Source of the DNA: Bacteroidota bacterium
Lineage (GTDB): Bacteria; Bacteroidota; Bacteroidia; Cytophagales; Cyclobacteriaceae
Length of the DNA: 5,329 nucleotides
Direction: 5' to 3'
NCBI GenBank assembly: GCA_003242315.1
Contig: QGUY01000270.1
Location: 1-5,329, forward strand
Positions 1 to 5,242 of the stretch are shown piece after piece. The notes under the pieces are model-generated. The model did not search any database, had not been told where the DNA came from, and worked only from the letters and a program-made list of their open reading frames with translations. Within the stretch, counting starts at the first letter, position 1. The number at the start of each line of letters is the position of its first letter. The position numbers and the translations under genes were made by a program.

Positions 1-295
1 TGTCCCTGGAATTATTATCCCGTATACGCTCTTCTTTTGTAGGATTAGTTCTCCAATCCAGACGTGATTCAGAGGCCGAAGGATGGGTCGGGGCCCCGCC
101 CCGAGTGAAGAAGTATATGCCGGTTGGTACTATCAATGCCAACGCGATCCACAATAGCCAACGTCTCTGTGGAGTAGCTTTGCTGGTTTCTATTTGCGAG
201 GCCACGGACTTCCAAAGACGGGGGTCCGGCTCTTCCATATACGCTTTTAGCCTCCTTCGCAATTCATCGTCAAACAACTCATTCATAGCTTTCAT
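1..295 (-). CDS. Single-pass membrane protein, putative sigma-factor partner (partial, C-terminus off left edge)
   Basis: I read this frame directly on the minus strand. It opens with ATG at 295-293 and stays open for 98 codons to the window edge. An in-frame ATG at 286 is an alternative start, and neither has a clear Shine-Dalgarno. Residues 1-45 are charged and predicted cytoplasmic. They contain LFDDELRRRLKAYMEEPDP followed by RLWKSVASQIE, which resembles the 'F..kLe.yE..P...W..I...L' opening of Bacteroidota membrane proteins encoded next to ECF sigma factors. Residues 46-63 (WLLWIALALIVPTGIYFF) form one transmembrane segment, and the rest is polar and presumably periplasmic. In that family the C-terminus is often an outer-membrane beta-barrel domain, which cannot be seen here. 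The start overlaps the end of the sigma gene by 17 nt, implying translational coupling and a regulatory partnership. No zinc-binding HxxxCxxC anti-sigma motif is present in the visible part. The gene is convincing; an anti-sigma role is inference. Confidence 0.8.
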   Translation of the reverse strand, partial: MKAMNELFDDELRRRLKAYMEEPDPRLWKSVASQIETSKATPQRRWLLWIALALIVPTGIYFFTRGGAPTHPSASESRLDWRTNPTKEERIRDNNSRD

Positions 296-833
296 ATTTC
301 AGGACACCGAATTGTTTCAGCTTATTTCGAAGTGCTTGCTTGGCTCTGTTCAATTGAGATCGGGACGTAGCTTCGGAGATGTTGAGCATCGATCCTATTT
401 CCTGATGCGAGTAGCCTTCAACCTCATGGAGGTTGAACACCATCCTGTAGCCATCCGGAAGTTCATTGATTATGCCAATGAGCATCTCATCGGATAGTCG
501 GGACAATATCTCGTTATACGCTTCGCTGGGATAGTGATGTCCGTTTCGCTCCGGTATGTGGTTATGGCGTTTCGTTTGGTGATAGTAGTTCAGCGCTGTA
601 TTCACAGCAATTCTCTTGATCCATGATTCAAGAGATGATGCATCGTTCAACTGATTTAAACTCCGGAACACACGAATGAAAGTCTCCTGGTAGATGTCCT
701 CTGCTTCTGCCTTGTTTCTTGCATAGCGTCGGCATAGTCCCATGACCTTAGCCTTGTACAGCATGTACAATTCCTCCTGGGCTTTAGGCTCCTTCAGGAG
801 GCAACGACTCAACAGGTCATTGCGGCCGGACAT
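279..833 (-). CDS. ECF-type RNA polymerase sigma factor (sigma-70 family)
   Basis: This 184-residue protein has the normal length for an ECF sigma factor, containing only regions 2 and 4. Region 2 spans about residues 20-88. It includes the core-binding helix AEDIYQETFIRVFRSL (44-59) and the -10 recognition stretch SLESWIKRIAVNTALNYY (67-84). After a short linker, region 4 (about 120-172) carries LPDGYRMVFNLHEVEGYSHQ and a helix-turn-helix ending in ISEATSRSQLNRAKQALRNKL, which reads the -35 element. It directs core polymerase to a specific promoter set, probably for an envelope-related response. The ATG at 833 lies 25 nt after the upstream lipoprotein's stop codon with no obvious Shine-Dalgarno, which is usual in Bacteroidota. 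The 3' end overlaps the next membrane-protein gene by 17 nt. The sequence does not show what signal controls it. Family assignment is very secure; the regulon is unknown. Confidence 0.96.
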   Translation of the reverse strand: MSGRNDLLSRCLLKEPKAQEELYMLYKAKVMGLCRRYARNKAEAEDIYQETFIRVFRSLNQLNDASSLESWIKRIAVNTALNYYHQTKRHNHIPERNGHHYPSEAYNEILSRLSDEMLIGIINELPDGYRMVFNLHEVEGYSHQEIGSMLNISEATSRSQLNRAKQALRNKLKQFGVLKYESYE

Positions 834-858
834 TCGTTAAAAATCCCGCGTTATTCAG

Positions 859-2559
859 CTACTTGTTCGTGTATTTGATAATCTTTTTCCCGAAGAGAAT
901 GTAGGCAACATTTTCTGATGGGATGGTTATCGATCTCATGTTGGTTTCTCGCTCCGACTCGGTGCCGCTTCCGAAGATGAAACCGACGTCTGCCCGAGTC
1001 CAGGTCTTGCCACCGTCCGTGCTTTGGTACAATCCGAGGCCCTGTTGTGCTGTGCTTCCTCCTGCCAGGCCGAACGCGCCTGAAGGCGAGAATGCAATCT
1101 GAGAAATCTTGTAACTGACCCGCATCAATTCCTTGCCGGAACTATTGCTCCCCTGAAAATTGAACAGACTTGATGGGCTGCCATGGTAGGTACTTGTTGC
1201 CAGACTCGCGTACAAGCCGTTGGAGGTAGCGGCAATGGCAGCGATTTCCTCAGATGTGATGAAAGGCTTCCAGTTCACGCCGCCATCTTCGGTAATCAGC
1301 AGTGTGTCTTGTGAAGGATTTCCAATAACGTGTGCATACCCAACCTGCGCATTGGCGAAACGGACTTTCAATTCCCCAGGCTTCTGCACACCGTCGGTGA
1401 ACACTTTCGACCACGTCGTACCTCCATCGGATGTGGTAATAATAGTCTGCCTGAACTGAGGGGGTTCGTCCGTCCAATGAGTACCTCCGACAAAACCCCG
1501 GGTAGACGATGTGAAGAACACGGAGCTGCCAAAATTTACGTCAGCTACATAATTTGGGTCGGTTGGATCCGCCGAAGGTGTACTTACAATTTCGTAATCC
1601 CAATTGGCACCACCATCAACAGTCTTGAGCATAAACGCTCCGCAGTCCATCCACACGTTGAACTCTTTAGTCCATAACCCATATGTACAGGGCGTGAACA
1701 ATGCCATACCCTCCTGTGGGTTGATGAATTGGATGTCGAGAAACTCTATGATCTCGTATTCCCTGGTAACTCTGGACCAGGTTGTTCCACCGTCCTGGGT
1801 TCGGTATATGGCCGTAGCGCCTGTATAGAAGCCAGTGTTTTCGTCTACGAACACCAGCTCTCCCCGGGTGTAGCTGTCTGGCGTCTTTAATATTTCAACG
1901 ACCTGGTCGGTTAAGGTAACCCACCCCAGTCGACTCCTGCCATCCGGCGTTTTCACCTCATAGATGAGGGAGTCACCCGCCATTATTCTTTGGTCGACAG
2001 TATACCTGATGGACTGACCTTCAACAGTTGCGCTGCCTCGGGCCGGCTGTGAACGAATCGAAACCGAAAGGTCCCCCTCATCTACGCCACATAGGTAGTC
2101 GTTGTCAAGGACGGATATAGAAACCGAACCGGCGCCCTCGATAGTTGCGCGATCTGGAAGGGGAATGAATTCGCAGGGAAATGTACTGGTGGAGCGTTCA
2201 ATCCGGAGGTTTATGGAGAGCGTGCCCAGAAAGTCGGTTCCATGTCTGGCAGTTACTACGAAGAAGTCGGTGTCTTCCTCTAAATCCACGGCGGGTTGAT
2301 ATTTCACAATCCCATCGCCAATTGAAAATAGTCGGCCGTGGGACGGTGGCGAGGTCACCTTCAATTCAGCGCCACTAGAGAACTGTTCACCATAAACGGA
2401 TAGGTCGATCAGCGTGGCGAAATTCGCCAACATGTAGTGGTCGATGATTTGGTTAACAGGTTCGGTCTTGCTCTCCAGATCGTTTCCGGAAAAGGTGTCG
2501 CAAGCGGCTACAACCAATGCCAGCGCGGCAAGATTAAGGTGGACGGGGATTGCTTTCAT
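859..2559 (-). CDS. Lipoprotein with Ig/cadherin-like modules and Asp-box (BNR) beta-propeller
   Basis: The 566-residue protein begins with a lipoprotein signal peptide (residues 1-19) with lipobox VAAC, so Cys20 would be lipidated and anchor it in the envelope. Residues about 48-120 and 125-218 look like two Ig/cadherin-like modules of the Big_9 type; the second shows ISVLDND, then SQPARGSATVEG and DSLIYEVKTPDG. The C-terminal part, about 235-566, is a propeller marked by five Asp-box motifs: RTQDGGTTW 253-261, KTVDGGANW 312-320, TTSDGGTTW 375-383, ITEDGGVNW 422-430 and QSTDGGKTW 512-520. The architecture resembles Ycf48/sortilin-like propellers, which usually act in binding; no sialidase catalytic set is recognisable. 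It is a clear paralogue of the upstream gene, from which it is separated by 143 bp. Purine-rich AAAAGAGCAAG lies just before the ATG. The sigma gene follows 25 nt after its stop, so co-transcription is likely. Ligand and function are unknown. Confidence 0.92.
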   Translation of the reverse strand: MKAIPVHLNLAALALVVAACDTFSGNDLESKTEPVNQIIDHYMLANFATLIDLSVYGEQFSSGAELKVTSPPSHGRLFSIGDGIVKYQPAVDLEEDTDFFVVTARHGTDFLGTLSINLRIERSTSTFPCEFIPLPDRATIEGAGSVSISVLDNDYLCGVDEGDLSVSIRSQPARGSATVEGQSIRYTVDQRIMAGDSLIYEVKTPDGRSRLGWVTLTDQVVEILKTPDSYTRGELVFVDENTGFYTGATAIYRTQDGGTTWSRVTREYEIIEFLDIQFINPQEGMALFTPCTYGLWTKEFNVWMDCGAFMLKTVDGGANWDYEIVSTPSADPTDPNYVADVNFGSSVFFTSSTRGFVGGTHWTDEPPQFRQTIITTSDGGTTWSKVFTDGVQKPGELKVRFANAQVGYAHVIGNPSQDTLLITEDGGVNWKPFITSEEIAAIAATSNGLYASLATSTYHGSPSSLFNFQGSNSSGKELMRVSYKISQIAFSPSGAFGLAGGSTAQQGLGLYQSTDGGKTWTRADVGFIFGSGTESERETNMRSITIPSENVAYILFGKKIIKYTNK

Positions 2560-2702
2560 CGACTTGCTCTTTTAGCTTCTGTCTGGTTGGGACAGGAGAA
2601 AGGATGAAAACGTTGCATGACCATGAGGGGAGGCAAAGGGAAGATAGTAAAAATTTAAAGATTTGCGGCCTTGCCTTAGAGGATAAGTCGGCTGGCGGTC
2701 AG

Positions 2703-4298
2703 CTATTCAATGACGTACTTGATCATCCAGTCGAAATCTTCAATGTACACCGTGTTGTCGGATGGCACGTGCATATCGCGGGCAATACCGAATACCGGTA
2801 CTTCGGTCAATACCGCATCCCAGGTCAATCCCCCGTCCTGGGTGCGGTATAGCAAGAGCGGCCAGAGTTCGGGGTGTCCGTTTACGGGACTGCCCGCCCC
2901 ACGTACCACGGCGTACCCAACTTTTCCCGTAGGCGAGAATCGTATGCTGTACGTGTGCAGGGCGGGCCTTGGAAGCTTAACCCATTGGCCTCCATTCGAC
3001 CATTTGAAAATGTTAATGCCGTAATCGATATCGGTGATCACAGCATATACATCGTTTGACGATGTGACACAAATATCCTCGACCCATTCCTCGAACAAAT
3101 CAAACAAAATGGATTGCCACGTAATGCCGCCATCGGTCGTAGAGAGAATCTGATCGGAGAAACGTACGTATCCGTGTAGGGCATCGAAGAATTGAATGTC
3201 CACTTTTCCCGAAAGCCCGTGCTGCGCAGGAGCAATCACTTCCTCCCATGTCGCACCTCCGTCGTCTGTTCTTACAATGGAAGTGAACGGATTCTGTTCC
3301 AGGCCCGTCTCTAACGCAGCATAACCAACATCGGGCGAAGTGAAAGCTACAGCCGCAACAGTAGCATCAAATTCAATTGTTTGCCACGTATTCCAGCCAT
3401 CAGTAGTCCACAGCAGGCCGGCCGTACCAAATGCTGCGTATCCGCGGTCTTCATCGAGGAAGAAAAGGTCGTAGCAGTAATATGGCTCTTCCCAGGGACG
3501 TTCCCATATCGTACTCCAGTGCTCACCACCGTCAGTAGTCTTATCGAACCCGTTCCCGGCGAACATGAATCCTGTTTGGTCATTTAAAAAGAAAGATTGC
3601 GCGATGTAATATCCCCGAGGTTCAATAGTTGTGACTTCTGCGTAAGTCGCGACGGAAACGAGACCATACATTACGCTGTCAGACCCAGGTTTAGACCACG
3701 AGTAAATGAATTCATCGTAGCCCGTAAAATTCTCCCCAGGTGTGTAGACCAGAGATTGATCCTGAATGGTGACCTCACCGAGTTTCGGTTCAGAAAATAA
3801 TTCTAGTGAGGCCGGAATGTCACCGCATATATGGTCGTTGTCCAGCGGATGGATTGTGACCGACGAACCGCCGACAAGCTTTACCCGGTCCTGAATTGGG
3901 TTTGTTCGGCAGGGAAGCAAGTCGTCATTGGATACGACATGGACCATGATTGTGTGGGTGCTTAACGTCCCGTCGGTGCTCGCGGTGACAAAGATAATAT
4001 GGTCTGTACCCTCTGTGAACGTTACCCTGGGCTCGTAACGGAAAAGCAAGTCGCTGACACGACTCACAAAGCCATGCTCAGGCTGTTTACCGATCGAAAA
4101 ACTGGAAGCAGACGAAATGAAATGCGTGAGAGGCGTCAAATCGATGAGAATTACCCCATTCGCCGTGGTATAGTAATCCGATGAGCTAACGGAAGGCCTG
4201 ATGACGTCATTTTCCTTGAAAGTATCACAAGACGCAGCGATGCAGACAAGGAGCACGTACACCGCCGCATACCGGCGCGTGTTAGGTTCATTTTTCAT
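2703..4298 (-). CDS. Lipoprotein paralogue with Ig/cadherin-like modules and Asp-box beta-propeller
   Basis: The 531-residue protein has a lipoprotein signal peptide (charged n-region to 9, hydrophobic 10-23) with lipobox AASC and lipidated Cys24, followed by DTFKEND, almost the same as DTFSGND in its neighbour. Two Ig/cadherin-like modules follow (about 48-122 and 129-217); the second has VTIHPLDNDHICG, PKLGEVTIQDQSLVYTPG and GYDEFIYSWS. The propeller (about 228-531) shows Asp boxes KTTDGGEHW 253-261, WTTDGWNTW 297-305, RTDDGGATW 343-351, STTDGGITW 386-394 and RTQDGGLTW 485-493, plus a decayed one near 432-440 (KWSNGGQW). 'GYA' turns (287-289, 325-327, 461-463) recur between blades. It probably sits in the outer membrane as a binding or structural protein; no enzymatic residues are recognisable. 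ATG at 4298 has no clear ribosome-binding site, and the N-terminal charges and lipobox distance support this start. The gap of 143 bp to the next lipoprotein could carry a promoter, but I could not identify one. Confidence 0.91.
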   Translation of the reverse strand: MKNEPNTRRYAAVYVLLVCIAASCDTFKENDVIRPSVSSSDYYTTANGVILIDLTPLTHFISSASSFSIGKQPEHGFVSRVSDLLFRYEPRVTFTEGTDHIIFVTASTDGTLSTHTIMVHVVSNDDLLPCRTNPIQDRVKLVGGSSVTIHPLDNDHICGDIPASLELFSEPKLGEVTIQDQSLVYTPGENFTGYDEFIYSWSKPGSDSVMYGLVSVATYAEVTTIEPRGYYIAQSFFLNDQTGFMFAGNGFDKTTDGGEHWSTIWERPWEEPYYCYDLFFLDEDRGYAAFGTAGLLWTTDGWNTWQTIEFDATVAAVAFTSPDVGYAALETGLEQNPFTSIVRTDDGGATWEEVIAPAQHGLSGKVDIQFFDALHGYVRFSDQILSTTDGGITWQSILFDLFEEWVEDICVTSSNDVYAVITDIDYGINIFKWSNGGQWVKLPRPALHTYSIRFSPTGKVGYAVVRGAGSPVNGHPELWPLLLYRTQDGGLTWDAVLTEVPVFGIARDMHVPSDNTVYIEDFDWMIKYVIE

Positions 4299-4343
4299 GG
4301 CGAAGAGGCATTACAACCCTTTGACAGGACCTCGTCGCAAAAC

Positions 4344-4367
4344 GCTGCATTCGTTGCAGCTTTTTTT
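4344..4367. terminator. Hairpin with T-tract between Dabb and lipoprotein genes
   Basis: GCTGCA (4344-4349) pairs perfectly with TGCAGC (4355-4360) around a TTCGT loop. Seven T residues (4361-4367) follow directly on the plus strand. Read on the plus strand it is a textbook intrinsic terminator, yet no plus-strand gene ends here. Read on the minus strand it sits 27 nt after the stop of the Dabb gene, preceded by seven A residues and followed only by GTTTTG, so it would be a weaker terminator for that gene. A bidirectional role is possible. The hairpin is certain as sequence; its function is moderate inference. Confidence 0.5.
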
Positions 4368-4386
4368 ACCAAACCAGGAGTTCGTC

Positions 4387-4773
4387 CTACTGTACTTCGT
4401 AATCAACGACAAATGGCTCCTCCAGTATGCCAAGTCTTCCCAGCAATGCGCCAAATTTCCTGTGTTCCGGATGGGGAAGGTAAGCATCGCGCGCAGCAGC
4501 GCTTTCAAAGGTAAGCAAGTATACGTGAGTGAATCCCTTGTTGAGTTTTTCAGGGCTGTTGTTCACGCCATGTTCAAAGGAAACGATGCCTGGTATCTTG
4601 TCCTTAAGATCCCGGAAGGCCGTAGTTACTTCCTCGATTTGTTCAGGCGTCGCTGAAGCTTTGTACTTGAAGACGACAATATGTCTTACTTCGCCTTTTT
4701 TGGAGAATGAAAATGCGGCAAGCGTTGCAATGACCATTGCGCTTATTAACAACAGGTAAAAGGATTTCTTCAT
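4387..4773 (-). CDS. Exported Dabb (stress-responsive alpha/beta-barrel) domain protein
   Basis: This is a 128-residue protein. Residues 1-24 (MKK, then a hydrophobic run to about 20) form a signal peptide or N-terminal anchor, so the domain should lie outside the cytoplasm. Residues 29-126 match the Dabb family (ferredoxin-like dimeric alpha/beta barrel). The visible family features are VRHIVVFKYK at the first strand, ATPEQIEEVTTAFRDLKDKI helix, PGIVSFEHGVNNSPE, the KGFTHVYLLTFES strand, ARDAYLPHPEHRKF and the closing VVDYEV strand. Family members include stress-induced proteins and small cyclases or monooxygenase-like proteins, but most bacterial members have no assigned reaction, and none can be assigned here. 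A weak Shine-Dalgarno-like AGAAAGA lies a few bases before ATG 4773. It is divergent from the permease gene and is separated from the downstream lipoprotein by 88 bp that contain a hairpin, so it is probably its own transcript. The domain call is secure. Confidence 0.9.
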   Translation of the reverse strand: MKKSFYLLLISAMVIATLAAFSFSKKGEVRHIVVFKYKASATPEQIEEVTTAFRDLKDKIPGIVSFEHGVNNSPEKLNKGFTHVYLLTFESAAARDAYLPHPEHRKFGALLGRLGILEEPFVVDYEVQ

Positions 4774-4875
4774 GCTCTTTCTGGTTTCCTGGAGTTGTAC
4801 CGCGTAATCTACGAAAAGGGATGTTTACCGGATAATGCAATTTCCTGAGTGGTCCGCCCGCTCTTGGTAGGCCAC

Positions 4876-4891
4876 TGTCCGCTCTCGGACA
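4876..4891. promoter_or_regulatory. Palindromic regulator-binding site TGTCCG-N4-CGGACA
   Basis: TGTCCG (4876-4881) and CGGACA (4886-4891) are perfect inverted repeats separated by CTCT. The same half-site CGGACA recurs at 4894-4899 and 4984-4989, and a one-mismatch GGTCCG is at 4851-4856. A dyad of this size, centred about 75 bp upstream of the TGGCACG box, fits the usual position of an enhancer-binding-protein (NtrC-family) site for a sigma-54 promoter. It could instead be an operator for a repressor acting on either divergent gene. The dyad is directly visible; the cognate regulator is unknown. Confidence 0.5.
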
Positions 4892-4944
4892 ACCGGACAT
4901 GGCTTTGTGTATTCAACTTGCACAAATTCAGGATGTTTCGCGAG

Positions 4945-4959
4945 TGGCACGGTTATTAT
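4945..4959 (+). promoter_or_regulatory. Candidate sigma-54-like promoter for the permease gene
   Basis: TGGCACG at 4945-4951 matches the sigma-54 -24 element exactly. After the canonical 4-nt spacing, the -12 position reads TTAT rather than TTGC, so the -12 half is degenerate. The expected transcription start, near 4970, would leave a leader of about 32 nt before ATG 5003. Together with the upstream dyad at 4876-4891 the arrangement is plausible. A competing reading is a Bacteroidota housekeeping -7 element at 4957-4964 (TATTTTAG, 7 of 8 to TANNTTTG), whose upstream TTTG partner is poor. Confidence 0.4.
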
Positions 4960-5002
4960 TTTAGCGTTGGGATAAGATCAAACCGGACAGTTCTGTCGCG
5001 TT

Positions 5003-5203
5003 ATGTACAAAAGCTATCTGAAAATCGCATGGAGAAATTTGCTTAGAACCAAAGGGTATTCGTTCATCAATATTTCCGGATTGGCAGTGGGCATGACGGT
5101 CGCCCTGCTGATCGGTCTGTGGGTTTCGGACGAACTTTCTTTCAACACTTATTTTAAACATCGCGACCGCCTTGCGCAGCCTGCGGTCAGAGTAATTTTT
5201 TGA
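5003..5203 (+). pseudogene. Truncated MacB/FtsX-type ABC transporter permease (N-terminal fragment)
   Basis: The 66-codon frame begins MYKSYLKIAWRNLLRTKG, then YSFINISGLAVGMTVALLIG and LWVSDELSFNTY, the highly characteristic opening of Bacteroidota MacB/FtsX-family ABC permeases. Residues about 21-42 form the first membrane helix, and the DELSF motif begins the periplasmic domain. Intact relatives are roughly 400 or 800 residues long and move substrates or act mechanically across the envelope with an ATPase partner. Here family-like sequence ends at about residue 59 (HRDRLAQ, 5179). The next seven residues, PAVRVIF, do not continue the family and end at TGA 5201-5203. No other frame resumes the permease before the window ends; the remaining bases hold repeats and an opposite-strand gene tail. 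I infer disruption by insertion, and the rest of the gene may lie beyond the right edge. The start at 5003 fits the family N-terminus; no Shine-Dalgarno is evident. Confidence 0.85.
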
Positions 5204-5206
5204 ACC

Positions 5207-5239
5207 ACATAGGACATAGGACACATAGAGGGCACATAG
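5207..5239. repeat. ACATAG short repeat cluster next to the GxxExxY gene end
   Basis: Four copies of ACATAG lie at 5207-5212, 5214-5219, 5223-5228 and 5234-5239, mostly as ACATAGG or CACATAG, with start-to-start spacing of 7, 9 and 11 bases. On the opposite strand it reads as repeated CTATGT directly after the GxxExxY stop codon. Similar low-complexity 'accacatag/accacagag' tracts are, from memory, frequent beside GxxExxY genes in many genomes. It is too short and irregular for CRISPR or a protein-coding repeat. Confidence 0.7.
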
Positions 5240-5242
5240 GTT

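Noticed and set aside
105..497. Plus-strand 130-codon open frame
   Set aside because: It lies antisense to the sigma factor and its membrane partner, which have clear family motifs; its own translation shows no recognisable domain.
2479..2502. Bacteroidota surface-export signal after the lipidated cysteine
   Set aside because: Neither lipoprotein has an S-D-D-D or K-D/E-D/E type motif right after Cys; DTFSGND and DTFKEND are similar to each other but not to the known signals.
859..2559. Sialidase or other BNR-repeat glycosidase
   Set aside because: Asp boxes alone are not catalytic; I see no arginine triad or Tyr/Glu pair set, and the repeats fit non-enzymatic propellers.
2560..2702. Search of the 143-bp gap between the lipoproteins for a terminator or promoter
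   Set aside because: No stem with a T-tract and no convincing TTTG/TANNTTTG pair; an AT-rich stretch near 2645-2660 is the only feature, too weak to call.
4303..4342. Promoter for the first lipoprotein (TTTTGCG and TGTAAT on the minus strand)
   Set aside because: The spacing is 20 nt for a sigma-70-like pair, and the start of transcription would fall only about 5 nt before the ATG.
4201..4656. Plus-strand 151-codon open frame
   Set aside because: It overlaps the Dabb gene and the lipoprotein start in antisense, crosses the hairpin with its T-tract, and has no family-like features.
4961..5224. Minus-strand 87-codon open frame across the permease fragment
   Set aside because: It is antisense to a very recognisable permease N-terminus and includes the repeat cluster; composition looks like a shadow.
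5207..5239. ACATAG cluster as a CRISPR or tandem array
   Set aside because: The units are only 6-7 bp with unequal 1-5 nt gaps; there are no spacers of CRISPR length and no cas genes.
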